DNA of 64,000 bases, taken from positions 115,370-179,369 of the forward strand of contig NZ_KB895459.1 in the NCBI RefSeq assembly GCF_000374865.1, written 5' to 3'. Under the pieces are notes generated by a model, which ran no database searches, had not been told where the DNA came from, and was given only the letters and a program-made list of their open reading frames with translations. Origin of the DNA: Arthrobacter sp. 135MFCol5.1 (GTDB lineage Bacteria; Actinomycetota; Actinomycetes; Actinomycetales; Micrococcaceae). This document shows positions 9,078 through 17,925 of this stretch, in pieces. The position numbers and the translations under genes are program-made. The first letter of the stretch is position 1. Every line of letters begins with the position of its first letter.

Positions 9078-9468
9078 GAGTTTCGCCAAGTCCAAAGGCC
9101 TTCGGTCGGCGTCGGCTGCCCAGTGTCAGTGGCGGGTAGCGTACTCTAGTGTCCGGCCCTCCCTCAGCCTCACAGAACGTCGGTTATCGGCTTATGAAAA
9201 GGACGAGTAAAAGTAGTTGAATAGCGTTCGTCCCACACTCCCTTTTGGGTGTCACCGCGAGCTAGAAACCCAAGGGCGTAATTGATGACGTGACCCCGAC
9301 GGGGTACAAGGAGGCCGCCGGCTCTTTGGGAAGTTTCCGAGTGCACCGTGATTGAATCAGGTGCACATTGTGGAACACGCGCTTCGCTCTGGCCAGAGTC
9401 GTCAGCTAAAAGCGTGCAGGAGTTCCACAAAAACTCACCAGAGGCCCGCGAACCGTTGGAGACATGTA

Positions 9469-10479
9469 GTGAAGGACGATAGGAACCGCAACTCTGACGG
9501 TCAGGATCGGACATATGAGCCTAGTCCCTGGACCGATGACTGGGCGATCCGACCGGAATCGCTCGCAGAACTCTGGCACATAATCGGCAGGGCGACCTTC
9601 GGGTTAGGGTCCGAAACCCGCGTGATCTGGCGAGGCCTTGGCGACCACGCATTTCGAGTTGAATCGACACTGGTCCGCGCGCTCCGCAAAGAGGGAGTGG
9701 AAATTACCGAGGCCAATTTGCGGCGTCGCGAACTCCAGATCCTCCGTGTGGCTCGAAACTGGGACATCGGGCTATCCGAACACGGGAGTGTAACGGATAT
9801 GCATCTGCTTGCGATGCTTCAACACCACGGCGCGCCCACCCGGCTCATCGACGTGACCTTCAACCCGTTGACGGCACTCTGGTTTGCATGTTCGGACAGC
9901 ACCCTGGCGGACGCGCCTGGCGTACTTGTGGTGATGACCGTCTCGGACGCCCCTACAAGAGTCACTTCGGACATCCCTACTCTGACGTACGACACAGTCA
10001 CAATGCCACGGGAAGCAACCGTTATCTCCGCCATGCGGAAGTCGCAGGCCATAGGGGGCCCGCTGCTTATCGAACCTCGCCCGAAGGATGAACGTATGAA
10101 AGCGCAGGAAGGGGCCTTCTTGGCAGGTACCTTTCCGGATGTGCCTCAGGACGGGCCTGTGGTTGGGCTCCAATGGAGCAGCATGGCCCCCATGCTGCCC
10201 TTCACACTTCGAGCTCTGGAGTCTCCCGACGCCCATATAGGGGGTACCCGCTGGCATGGGTTCTCGTATGCAGGGATAGTCATCAGTCCCGAGATAAAGA
10301 GACAGTTGCTCCCAATCCTCGATCGAACTTTCAACCGCTCCCATCGCACCATGTATCCCGACATGCCGGGCTTCGTGGCCACACTAAGACAAGGCCTCCT
10401 CAATGATGAACTCAACGCAGACGGAAACCCGCGTGATGACCTTCCTGTTCCAATGCCTGAGTACTGGCAGAACGCATAG
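9469..10479 (+). CDS. FRG-domain protein
   Basis: A 336-residue protein with the FRG domain: WRGLGDH at residues 54-60 followed by TLVRAL, then LLAMLQHHGAPTRLIDVT around 113-130 and FNPLTALWFAC. The name comes from the Phe-Arg-Gly-type motif; the family has no settled biochemical role but is frequent in phage-defence and toxin contexts. The start is GTG 9469 with GGAG at 9458-9461. A TTG further upstream at 9352 has no site. It has somewhat lower GC than neighbours, suggesting transfer. It is followed by a large unknown gene on the same strand. Confidence 0.85.
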   Translation: MKDDRNRNSDGQDRTYEPSPWTDDWAIRPESLAELWHIIGRATFGLGSETRVIWRGLGDHAFRVESTLVRALRKEGVEITEANLRRRELQILRVARNWDIGLSEHGSVTDMHLLAMLQHHGAPTRLIDVTFNPLTALWFACSDSTLADAPGVLVVMTVSDAPTRVTSDIPTLTYDTVTMPREATVISAMRKSQAIGGPLLIEPRPKDERMKAQEGAFLAGTFPDVPQDGPVVGLQWSSMAPMLPFTLRALESPDAHIGGTRWHGFSYAGIVISPEIKRQLLPILDRTFNRSHRTMYPDMPGFVATLRQGLLNDELNADGNPRDDLPVPMPEYWQNA

Positions 10480-10600
10480 CCATACTTGCGGACCGCATTT
10501 GAGCGGGAAAAGTAATCAATAGTCACCGTTTGACTGGGACAGAGAGAAGCTCAACCCCCCGTTCTTGTAATCAAAGCCGAATCTGGGTGTGGTGTGTGTT

Positions 10601-12193
10601 ATGAACCTCAGACACGGCATTTCCAGGCCTACACAATGGAGACGTCACGGGGTTGTCGAATCGACACCGGCTTCGGCCGAGAAAAGAGAGATCCCCCAGG
10701 TGCCAAAGCAACGATACCGCCCCCAAAGTTTGCCTGCCGAAGTCTTCATACCTCGCTGGCTAATGGGAGGCAACCCCGAGGAGCTTCAAGGGCTCTGCCG
10801 CTGGGAGCTAGTGGATATTGAACGAGAGCGAGGGAGATGGAGCATTAGGTCGAACGAAAGCGTGCATGGCGAGAACCCCAAGCTATTTATACCCGCAAAG
10901 CTGGCCGACAAGGACAATGCGCACAAAAGCCCTTATTCCCGTCTGCATCGACTAAAGAACTATGAGCGTTTCCATGGCCAAGGGTGGAAAGTAGCGCTTG
11001 ACGTACATGGCCGTCTGGCAGCAAAACACCCGGACCAGGTTTCCGCATTACTGGCCAGCATCAGTATGCTCACGACAGCGGCGCCAACGACTGCGAAGCT
11101 CATTGAGGTTGTAAATGACGCTATGGGGCAGATCCTCCCCCAGCTTGGGTCGGCTTCTGTACACCTAATTGAAGTCGACCCTGCGCTATCCCACAGATAC
11201 TCCATTTTTCAGGCACTTCTTCAAGCTGAAGATTTACCCCCCGAGGCTACCGACGACGGGAGGGCTTTCGGGTCTGCCAGTGGCCTCCTCCACGAAACCG
11301 TAGTTGGCTTTGATTCATACTTTTCCTGTCTAGCTACGAGCCTTTCGCCAGATCTCTGGGCCGTTCCGGCAGGGCGGGTGGGCGGCATCATCCTCTACGT
11401 GTTTGGAGGCCTTGTCGAAGGGCAGAAATCGCATACCCTAGATCCCATCCGGCTCTTGTCCCCAGGGCACGGGGCCACGGCTGCACTTCCGCTCACTGAA
11501 ATCCCTCCTGAGTCGTACGCCGCTGCCGTCCGATGGTGGACGGGCCAGCTGAATCGAGTCTTTTCGTACATTACAGAGCCGGCCAATTACCTCAAGGACG
11601 GACTATTCAGCCCTCAAATGGCATTCGAAAAGGTGTTGACACTAGAACAGCTCTTCCGCAACTGCCAATCAATTGCAACGAACACAAGAGACCAACATGC
11701 TCGACGAATAGTCATGTTCAATTCTTTGGACAGCCTTCCCGGCCTCGTGCCAAGTATGAAATGGGAGGTGGCGGCGAACGCCAGTAGATCCGAAGTCGCG
11801 CTCGCTCGTCTGGAAGAAGCAATCCCAGCAGAGATACAGCCTGTCCTTTTGCCCCGCGCACGATCAGCGATAGCGGCCCTGCGGGAGCTGGAAGGCGGTT
11901 TCTTCCAGAAAAGCAGGGTAGCTCATGCAGCGATTCAGCTGCCGCACAAAGGTGGGGGCGACACGCGGATACCACTTGGGACTGCGGCAACAGAGTGGTT
12001 GCGGGTTATTCGAAACAGCCAACACGGATTCGACAAAGAGCAGACACCGAGAGACCGGGCCCTCCTGACTGCCCATGACGGCCATATACCAGCCGCAATC
12101 GCGGACCTGGCATGGCTTCATTTGCTGAACATCGTGACATTTCCCGAAAAACTCTTCCGAGGACCGCGCCCGAAAGTGTCGACCGCTCCCTGA
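10601..12193 (+). CDS. Unknown large protein next to the FRG gene
   Basis: An open frame of about 530 codons with no domain I recognise. The product is soluble-looking, with no signal peptide or clear membrane segment. Local patterns are a hydrophobic GGIILYVFGGLVEG stretch near the middle and a C-terminal part with TAATEWLRVIRNSQHGF. The start is unclear: ATG 10601 is used here, but GTG 10700 (VPKQRYRPQ) follows a purine-rich GAGAG and would remove a low-complexity N-terminus. It follows the FRG gene by 121 bp and shares its lower GC and rarer codons, so the two may have arrived together. Function unknown; a defence role is only a guess. Confidence 0.7.
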   Translation: MNLRHGISRPTQWRRHGVVESTPASAEKREIPQVPKQRYRPQSLPAEVFIPRWLMGGNPEELQGLCRWELVDIERERGRWSIRSNESVHGENPKLFIPAKLADKDNAHKSPYSRLHRLKNYERFHGQGWKVALDVHGRLAAKHPDQVSALLASISMLTTAAPTTAKLIEVVNDAMGQILPQLGSASVHLIEVDPALSHRYSIFQALLQAEDLPPEATDDGRAFGSASGLLHETVVGFDSYFSCLATSLSPDLWAVPAGRVGGIILYVFGGLVEGQKSHTLDPIRLLSPGHGATAALPLTEIPPESYAAAVRWWTGQLNRVFSYITEPANYLKDGLFSPQMAFEKVLTLEQLFRNCQSIATNTRDQHARRIVMFNSLDSLPGLVPSMKWEVAANASRSEVALARLEEAIPAEIQPVLLPRARSAIAALRELEGGFFQKSRVAHAAIQLPHKGGGDTRIPLGTAATEWLRVIRNSQHGFDKEQTPRDRALLTAHDGHIPAAIADLAWLHLLNIVTFPEKLFRGPRPKVSTAP

Positions 12194-12604
12194 TGGGAAG
12201 ACTAAGAACGTCACGGTTACATGGCCACACAGTTTAGGGAATCTTCATTATCGGCTCTTGAGCCGGTGCTTGGCAGTTAGAGAAATGCGAGCCTGGAGGG
12301 CGCCCGAATACGCCGTGACTGCAACAAGCGGTTGGGCATCGGGCGCTGGCAGCGAATCAGTTCCCGCGGACATCTTCACGGGAACGGACCCGATCCCGGG
12401 CTGCATCCTGTTCCACCGAGGGTACCTGGACCGCCGTGATCTCGGAGCCCACCATTCGACCACCGTAGAGATGTCCCGATCAGCGGGCGCTGTGGCTCCG
12501 GTCGGGGCGACAGTGGCCTTCAGAAAGGGCCTGGACTTGGATTTGCCGGAACCGTCGGCGCCGATGAACCGGCAACCCAGCGAGGTCCCTCGCCACCGGT
12601 ACAG
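12194..12604. other. No gene recognised between the island and the catabolic locus
   Basis: This 411-bp stretch has only short open frames with poor codon patterns. A short inverted repeat CGGCTC-TT-GAGCCG at 12252-12265 lies 59 bp after the upstream gene and could act as a weak terminator. A minus-strand fragment near 12500-12600 reads GADGSGKSK, possibly a remnant of a nucleotide-binding gene; this is not strong enough to call. Confidence 0.4.
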
Positions 12605-13285
12605 CTATGCGTCGGGAGTCTCCAGGAGGGTCCGGGCGTAGGCTTCGTTGGCCCTTGGAGACGTCAGGAAATCGATGAAGGCGCGCGCTTCAGCGTTCTC
12701 GAGCGCGTCCAGTGCAAGCGCGGCGGAGAAGTCGGTGTAGTGCTGCACCTCGTCGGGAAGCGGGCCTGCGATTTGGGCTTCGGGGACGAACAGCAGTTCA
12801 CTGAGCTGCTGGATGGCGACATCGGCGCGCCCGTCGACGAGGGCGTTGGCGATGAAGCCTTTCTCGATGATGGTTGCCTTAGCGTTGATCTCGTCGGCGA
12901 TTTTTAGGCGGTTAAGGAGTTCGGCGAAGTAGATGCCGCTGGCACCGGTGACTGAGTAGGCGACGGACCGGGCGTTGAGCAGTGTCTGGACGAAAGTGTC
13001 TGTGGTGGAGATATCCGGGATAGGGGCATCGGCCGGTACGGCGAGGCCGATGCCGCTGCGTGTTACGCCACGGCGAGAGGTCAAGTCCACGAGGTGGCCG
13101 AGGCTGTCGAAGGAGTTGGTGACCCCGATCATGACGTCGAAGGTTTCGCCTGCATCGATACGGCGAAGTAGCTGGACCGTGGGGTCGTAGACGCCTTCGA
13201 CGGTGATCCCGGTTTTTGCGGTGAAGGCGTCGAGGATGACGTCGTCCAGGGCTTTCTTGACGGCGATGGTGCTAAAGAGTTTCAC
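12605..13285 (-). CDS. ModA-like substrate-binding-fold protein without a signal peptide
   Basis: About 226 residues with the pattern of molybdate-type periplasmic binding proteins: KLFSTIAVKKALDDVILDAF at the N-terminus, then TVQLLRRIDAGETFDVMIGV, GIGLAVPADAPIPDI and the C-terminal AIQQLSELLFVPEAQIAGPLP and IDFLTSPRANEAY. Start GTG 13285 with AGGAA upstream. It lacks a signal sequence or lipobox, and no ModB/ModC partner is near, so it is probably cytosolic, perhaps a sensor or ligand buffer. It is the last gene of the minus-strand catabolic operon, behind a broken reading frame. Confidence 0.75.
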   Translation of the reverse strand: MKLFSTIAVKKALDDVILDAFTAKTGITVEGVYDPTVQLLRRIDAGETFDVMIGVTNSFDSLGHLVDLTSRRGVTRSGIGLAVPADAPIPDISTTDTFVQTLLNARSVAYSVTGASGIYFAELLNRLKIADEINAKATIIEKGFIANALVDGRADVAIQQLSELLFVPEAQIAGPLPDEVQHYTDFSAALALDALENAEARAFIDFLTSPRANEAYARTLLETPDA

Positions 13286-13335
13286 GTTCGTGTGGTTCCT
13301 AATCTGTGCAGGTACTGGCGGAAGGTGTGCGCAGG

Positions 13336-13581
13336 GCAGCCGCAGCCTCAAAGGACTGGTTTGAGGCGGGCGTTAGGCCGAGGCGGGCGTACTCGTCGCG
13401 CCGGCCGTTGATGGCCGGGTAGGTCAGTTCAGGATGCCGGCGTGTTCCCGTGCCGGTGGCCGAAGAGCGGGTTCCAGATGTCAGTGTCGGCGAATTCCAA
13501 CGCCTGTAGTTTGTTGCGAGACCATGTCGCGGGGGCGTCGCCGATGAGGGCGATTCGTGGTTGTATTTGTCCGGTACTCAT
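13336..13581 (-). pseudogene. Remnant of a gene downstream of the isomerase
   Basis: ATG 13581 overlaps the isomerase stop (ATGA) and opens a 50-codon frame beginning MSTGQIQPRIALIGDAPATW that ends at 13429. A second frame then continues with ELTYPAINGRRDEYARLGLTP towards 13336, which looks like the C-terminus of a longer protein. The likely reading is a gene lost by internal deletion plus frameshift. The family is not identified. Confidence 0.45.
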
Positions 13582-14423
13582 GCGCTTGCTTCCTTGATCC
13601 AGTCCAAGCCTTCGACGGTGCCGGCAGCGGGCGCGTATTCGCAGCCGATCCACCCCTGGTAGCCGCGTCGGCGCAGGTGGTCGAAGATACGGGTGTAGGC
13701 GATTTCGCCGGTGCCGGGTTCGTGACGTGAGGGCGTGTCGGCAATCTGGAGGTGGAAGACCCGATCCCATACGTTATCCAAGGTGGTTAGCAGGTCACCT
13801 TCGTCGATCTGTGCGTGGTAGAAGTCGAAAAGCAGTCCAACATTTTCGCTACCGACGGCTTCTGCGACGGCTGCCGCCTGGGCCTGGGTGTCGAGGATGA
13901 ATCCAGGGGCGTCCCTTTTGTTCATGGCCTCGAGGACCAGCCGGACGCCGGTCCCTTGGCTGCGGTCCGCGGCCCAGGCGATGTTGGTGACGTAGCGGGC
14001 AAATGCCCTGTCCCTGCTGACGCCGTCCGGACGGATCCCCCCGACGATATGGAGGAAGTCCGCGCCGAGGGCCGTGGCGTATTCCAACCCCTGGTCCACT
14101 CCGTCGCGGAATTCCTGGACCCGGTCCGGGAAGCAAGCAACACCTGAGCGGGTCGGGGTACCGGGTTCGCCCATGGGGGTGTTGACCAGGACTTGCTTGA
14201 GGCCTGCGTCAGCGAGGCGCCGTTTCAGGTCGGCTGGGTCATAGGAGTAGGGAGCGGCATATTCGACGGCGGTGAAGCCCGCCTTGGCGGCCGCGTCGAA
14301 GCGTTCCAGGAACGGGACCTCTGTGAACAGCCACTTCAGGTTCGCGTCGAAGCGCAACGGTGCAGGCTGCGCAGCGCTTACGCCGGTTTCCGGGGATGCA
14401 TTGAGTCCGGTGTCAGTGCTCAT
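13578..14423 (-). CDS. Hydroxypyruvate isomerase-like TIM-barrel protein
   Basis: A 281-residue sugar-isomerase-type TIM barrel (Hyi/xylose-isomerase-like). Typical segments are LKWLFTEVPFLERFDAAAKAGFTAVEY near the start, LHIVGGIRP, LVLEAMNKRDAPGFILDT, LLFDFYHAQIDEGDL and HLQIADTPSRHEPGTGEI, carrying the metal-ligand Glu, Asp, His and Glu positions. The best-known member interconverts hydroxypyruvate and tartronate semialdehyde. In this operon it sits with an RraA-like aldolase and an aldehyde dehydrogenase, so a C3 oxo-acid or a related short-chain substrate is a sensible inference. Confidence 0.85.
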   Translation of the reverse strand: MSTDTGLNASPETGVSAAQPAPLRFDANLKWLFTEVPFLERFDAAAKAGFTAVEYAAPYSYDPADLKRRLADAGLKQVLVNTPMGEPGTPTRSGVACFPDRVQEFRDGVDQGLEYATALGADFLHIVGGIRPDGVSRDRAFARYVTNIAWAADRSQGTGVRLVLEAMNKRDAPGFILDTQAQAAAVAEAVGSENVGLLFDFYHAQIDEGDLLTTLDNVWDRVFHLQIADTPSRHEPGTGEIAYTRIFDHLRRRGYQGWIGCEYAPAAGTVEGLDWIKEASA

Positions 14424-14485
14424 GCAGCGGTGACCTCCACCATTTCCTTGGCCGGGCCCGCGCCAGCGGGCCTGTGCGGGTTGGG

Positions 14486-14773
14486 TTAAATCCTGTATAG
14501 CTCGACTTGGTCGCTCATCAAGTACAGTTGCCTGTCTCCAGTCCCGTTAGCCCGCAGCCAGATCAGCTTCCCTTCCGCACTTGTTGTGTCCACCCAGGCA
14601 TGGGACAAGCGGCCATCACTTTGACGAACTTGAACCGCATCGCCTGGTCGAAGGTCGGCCCAGTTACGCGCGTAGTTTCCGCGGGGAAGTGACCTGTCAG
14701 GCAGCGATACAGGTGCAGGACGGGGTCTACGCCGTCCGTTTTCTTCGGACTCCCTAGAATCCGACATAAACAT
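14486..14773 (-). CDS. Small protein of unknown function
   Basis: About 95 residues with a disordered, Arg/Pro-rich first third and a compact C-terminal part (LRPGDAVQVRQSDGRLSHAWVDTTSAEGKLIWLR) that looks like a small SH3/Tudor-type barrel. It starts at ATG 14773 or 14767, inside the end of the ABM gene, so it is coupled to it. Unknown function; modest confidence that it is real. Confidence 0.45.
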   Translation of the reverse strand: MFMSDSRESEENGRRRPRPAPVSLPDRSLPRGNYARNWADLRPGDAVQVRQSDGRLSHAWVDTTSAEGKLIWLRANGTGDRQLYLMSDQVELYRI

Positions 14774-15053
14774 GTTCCAGATGCCTAACTTCCGGGGATT
14801 GAGCAAAGTGTGGGCCCACGAGTTCGCGCCATTTCGTGAAGCCCGGGGAATTGCGGAACCCGACGGTATGGTCCTCAAGCGTGGCCCAACCAACAGTAAG
14901 CGTGTACTCGGAGGGGTTTTCGACGGTTCGGTCCAGGCGGAAGCTCAGCGCACCCGGCGCCTGCTGGAAATACGGAACTGCCTGGGCGGCCGCTGCTTCG
15001 AAGGCCTTTTCGGAACCGGGCTTGATGGTCAGGGTTGCAATTTCGTGGATCAT
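14754..15053 (-). CDS. Antibiotic biosynthesis monooxygenase (ABM) domain protein
   Basis: A 99-residue single-domain ABM-fold protein: IHEIATLTIKPGSEKAFEAA at the start, QAPGALSFRLDRTVENPSEY in the middle and HTVGFRNSPGFTKWRELVGPHF near the end. Members are cofactor-free monooxygenases or heme/quinone-binding ferredoxin-like proteins; the substrate cannot be read from sequence. The ATG overlaps the cupin stop (ATGA), so the two are made together. Confidence 0.85.
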   Translation of the reverse strand: MIHEIATLTIKPGSEKAFEAAAAQAVPYFQQAPGALSFRLDRTVENPSEYTLTVGWATLEDHTVGFRNSPGFTKWRELVGPHFAQSPEVRHLEHVYVGF

Positions 15054-15508
15054 GCCGTGGCTCCTTCTGTCAGGGCGGGCTGGTTGGCCTGCTCTTCGTC
15101 GATCCGGTTGCGCTCGGTGCTGCCGGCCATCGTGCGCGTGGCGTCGATGGCGGCGTAGGTCCAGAAGATCTTCATTTCTTCGGTCGCGGAGGCGTTGCGG
15201 AACCGGTGGACGATGTTGGCCGGAACGAACGTGGTGTCGTAGGTGTTGAGGTGGTACTCGGTCCCGTCGATGTCCACCCAGGCGTTGCCTTCGATGACCA
15301 CAACGGATTCGACCACGTTGTGGCTGTGGTGGCCGATCGCTGCGCCGGGTGCGAAGGTGGTGATGCCGTTCAGGAACGCGGTGGATCCGAGGTGCGAGCC
15401 GACGAGCGGCACCGTGGAGGCGCCGTTGCCGCGGTCCTTGCGCGGCAGCTCGTGAGGCCTGAGGATCACTGCGTCGACTGAGCTGATGTTGGTGCTGATG
15501 CGTGACAT
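15050..15508 (-). CDS. Single-domain cupin protein
   Basis: A 152-residue cupin. Motif 1 (GHHSHNVVESVVVIEG) with metal-ligand histidines and Glu is near residue 80, and motif 2 (DTTFVPANIVHRFRNAS) near residue 110. It may be a small isomerase or dioxygenase, or a ligand-binding protein, in the catabolic pathway. It lies 15 bp from the aldehyde dehydrogenase and is coupled to the ABM gene. Confidence 0.88.
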   Translation of the reverse strand: MSRISTNISSVDAVILRPHELPRKDRGNGASTVPLVGSHLGSTAFLNGITTFAPGAAIGHHSHNVVESVVVIEGNAWVDIDGTEYHLNTYDTTFVPANIVHRFRNASATEEMKIFWTYAAIDATRTMAGSTERNRIDEEQANQPALTEGATA

Positions 15509-15523
15509 GGTGTGTCTTCCTCT

Positions 15524-16915
15524 TTAGTCGACGGCGGCGGGAGTGGGTGCCGGCCCCGTCCAGAAGGTCTTCATGTTGGTGAATTCGCGGACGCCGTAGG
15601 AGCCTAACTCCCGGCCGTAACCGGATTTCTTGATGCCGCCGAAGGGCAGGCGAGGATCGGAGGCCACCATGCCGTTGATGAAGACGGCACCGGCGTCGAT
15701 CTTTGGGAGCAGGTCGCGGGCCGCAGTTTGGGTATCGGCGGTCCAGAGGGCTGCGCCCAGGCCGTATTCCGTCCGGTTGGCAAGGGCGATGGCTTCCTCG
15801 GTGGACGAAACGCGAACAATTGCGGCGACGGGACCGAAGGTTTCCTCGTCGAAGGCAGCTTGGCCGGGAACGACATGGTCGATGATGGTCGGTTCGTAGT
15901 AGTAGCCGGGCCGGTCGACAAAGTTGCCGCCGAGCAGGACCTTGCCGCCTGCTTCAATGGTGCGGGCGACCTGTTCGTGGAGTTCGGCACGGAGGTTCTC
16001 GCGGGCCATCGGGCCAATGGTGGTGGCCGGGTCGATGGGGTCGCCGACGACCAGTGACTTGGTGTTGGCCAGGAACTCGGCGACGAACTTGTCAGCCACC
16101 CTTTCGTCCACGATGAAGCGTTTCGCGTTCACGCAGGACTGGCCGGCGTTGGTGAAGCGAGCCTTCACCGCTACTTGTGCCGCTGCCTTGATGTCTGCAT
16201 CGGCCAGCACAATGAACGGGTCGGAGCCACCAAGCTCGAGGACCTGCTTCTTCAAAGCGGCGCCTGCCTGGGAAGCGACGATCTGGCCTACCTGGGTGGA
16301 CCCGGTCAGGGTCACGGCGGCAATGCGGTCATCGGCGATGAGCGCAGCGACCCGCCTGGACTCGATGAGCACCGTGGAGAACAGACCTTCTGGCAGGCCC
16401 GCTTTGTTCATAACGTCCTGCACGGCCAGGGCTGCCTGGGGAACGTTGTTGGCGTGCTTAAGGATGGCCCCGTTCCCTGCTGCAACGGCGGGCAGGACGA
16501 AACGGAAGAACTGCCAGAACGGGTAGTTCCAAGGCATGATCGCAAGGACGACGCCGAGGGGCTCGAAGACCACGCCGCTGTCCTCCGCGCTGGAAACGAT
16601 CGTCTCGGGAGCCAGGTGCCCTGAGGCGGTTTCCGCGTAGTATTCGGCCGTCATCGCGCACTTTTCGATTTCGGCTTCTGCTTCGGTGATGGGCTTGCCC
16701 ATCTCCAGGGTGATCAGGCGTGCGTACTCGTCCTTACCGTCGCGCAGGACTTTGGCGGTGTTACGGAGGACCTGGACGCGTTCTTCCACGGGTACCAGCC
16801 GCCAGGCTTTTTGCGCCTCGGTGGCGGCCGTCAGGGCGGCGTCCACCTGAGCATCCGTGTGCGCCTCGAAGACTCTGAGTTCTTCACCCGTAGCAGGGTT
16901 AATGGTCGAAATCAT
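15524..16915 (-). CDS. NAD(P)-dependent aldehyde dehydrogenase (succinate-semialdehyde dehydrogenase type)
   Basis: A 463-residue aldehyde dehydrogenase. PWNYPFWQFFRF and GNGAILKHANNVPQ form the NAD site; the LELGGSDPF motif supplies the general base Glu and GQSCVNAKRF the catalytic Cys. The nearest named group is GabD-like succinate-semialdehyde dehydrogenase, but related enzymes oxidise glycolaldehyde, lactaldehyde and other small semialdehydes. In the operon it would oxidise an aldehyde released by the aldolase-type enzyme encoded upstream. Confidence 0.93.
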   Translation of the reverse strand: MISTINPATGEELRVFEAHTDAQVDAALTAATEAQKAWRLVPVEERVQVLRNTAKVLRDGKDEYARLITLEMGKPITEAEAEIEKCAMTAEYYAETASGHLAPETIVSSAEDSGVVFEPLGVVLAIMPWNYPFWQFFRFVLPAVAAGNGAILKHANNVPQAALAVQDVMNKAGLPEGLFSTVLIESRRVAALIADDRIAAVTLTGSTQVGQIVASQAGAALKKQVLELGGSDPFIVLADADIKAAAQVAVKARFTNAGQSCVNAKRFIVDERVADKFVAEFLANTKSLVVGDPIDPATTIGPMARENLRAELHEQVARTIEAGGKVLLGGNFVDRPGYYYEPTIIDHVVPGQAAFDEETFGPVAAIVRVSSTEEAIALANRTEYGLGAALWTADTQTAARDLLPKIDAGAVFINGMVASDPRLPFGGIKKSGYGRELGSYGVREFTNMKTFWTGPAPTPAAVD

Positions 16916-16947
16916 GGTGTTTTCCTTACTTGCTCGGACAGGAGCCG

Positions 16948-17541
16948 CTAGAGACCGATGTTGGCCCGGATTTCGGCCTCAGATGCGAACTTGGCCTCGG
17001 CCCGTTCCACGATCTCGTCAAGTTCCTCGATACGAAGGACTGCAATACCGTCGTCGTCACCGGCGATGATGTCACCGGGGCGAACGACGACGCGCCCGGC
17101 GGAAACCTCGCGCTGCAGGTGGCCGGGACCGTTCCGGTAGGGGCCGGCGGGCGTCTGTGCCCTTGCCCATACGGGGAAGCCAAGCTTCCCGATGTCCTCT
17201 GCGTCGCGAATGGCGCCGTCGATGACGATGCCGGCAATGCCCTTTGCCTGGGCACGCCCTGCCATCAGCTCACCAATGAGCGCGCGGGCCGTGACGCCCT
17301 GGCCGTCCACGACGATGACATCACCGGGCGAGGCTTCCGCCAGCGCCCTGTGGATGTAGTCATTGTCACCGGCAGCCGTCATCACAGTGAAGGCGGGCCC
17401 CACAACCCTGGCACCCTTCCAGACGGGACTGATCTCAGCTTCCATGAGGTACAGGCGGCTCATCGCGTCGCCGATATTGGCAACGGGAAGGGCATCCAGG
17501 CGGCTCTTGATATCCGCCGAAAGTCCGGTGGTGTTGATCAT
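16948..17541 (-). CDS. RraA/HMG-aldolase family protein, first gene of the minus operon
   Basis: A 197-residue RraA-fold protein. Characteristic stretches are PVANIGDAMSRL near the N-terminus, AGDNDYIHRALAEASPGDVIVVDGQG, GIAGIVIDGAIRD with the Arg-Asp catalytic pair, and GDIIAGDDDGIAVL. In this superfamily the G-x20-RD motif marks true 4-hydroxy-4-methyl-2-oxoglutarate / 4-carboxy-4-hydroxy-2-oxoadipate aldolases and oxaloacetate decarboxylases, and it appears kept here. It is paralogous to the protein at 20568 on the opposite strand, and its operon is divergent from the transporter operon. Confidence 0.88.
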   Translation of the reverse strand: MINTTGLSADIKSRLDALPVANIGDAMSRLYLMEAEISPVWKGARVVGPAFTVMTAAGDNDYIHRALAEASPGDVIVVDGQGVTARALIGELMAGRAQAKGIAGIVIDGAIRDAEDIGKLGFPVWARAQTPAGPYRNGPGHLQREVSAGRVVVRPGDIIAGDDDGIAVLRIEELDEIVERAEAKFASEAEIRANIGL

Positions 17542-17628
17542 CGTTGATTCTCCTCTTCGGGTCTAACGGGAACGGCTTCCTCAAACGAATACCGATTTTC
17601 TGGCTCCGGAGGTGTTGCCCTTCCAAGC

Positions 17629-17816
17629 AATACTCCACTGAGCGGAAGTACCTTTCATACAGTAACACTAAATTTCGCTCAGCGTGATGTCGGTCATGGT
17701 CCCTGCCTCCACTGCCGTCCGGCCGTGGCGCCCGTTTCTGCTCCGTGGGCCCTTGGAGATTCTCGAAACCGCCCCTTGGGCCCGGTGTCTAGCCGGCGTC
17801 TAGTGGAGTATTCCTT
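17629..17816. repeat. Inverted pair of 15-bp elements in the divergent intergenic region
   Basis: AATACTCCACT at 17629-17639 has an exact reverse complement AGTGGAGTATT at 17802-17812. Allowing one mismatch, the match extends to 15 bp each (from 17625 and to 17816). The copies are about 160 bp apart and face opposite promoters, so each operon may carry the same control element in its own orientation. Confidence 0.5.
17652..17668. promoter_or_regulatory. Candidate IclR operator, minus operon
   Basis: CTTTCA-TACAG-TAACAC. It shares the TCA-TACAG core with the sites at 17885 and 23589, and lies 110 bp upstream of the RraA-like start at 17541. Degenerate on the right arm. Confidence 0.5.
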
Positions 17817-17884
17817 CCCCTCTCGCCTCGAGGTTGACTTTGGCAGTGCGCTGGATCACACTAAACCCTACGAGATGATATTGC

Positions 17885-17901
17885 CTCTCATACAGTGATA
17901 C
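17885..17901. promoter_or_regulatory. Candidate IclR operator, transporter operon
   Basis: CTCTCA-TACAG-TGATAC lies only 24 bp before the binding-protein start at 17926, overlapping the likely transcript start or leader. It matches the perfect site at 23589 except in the outer bases. Confidence 0.58.
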
Positions 17902-17925
17902 TTTAATTATCAAGGAAAAATGTCA

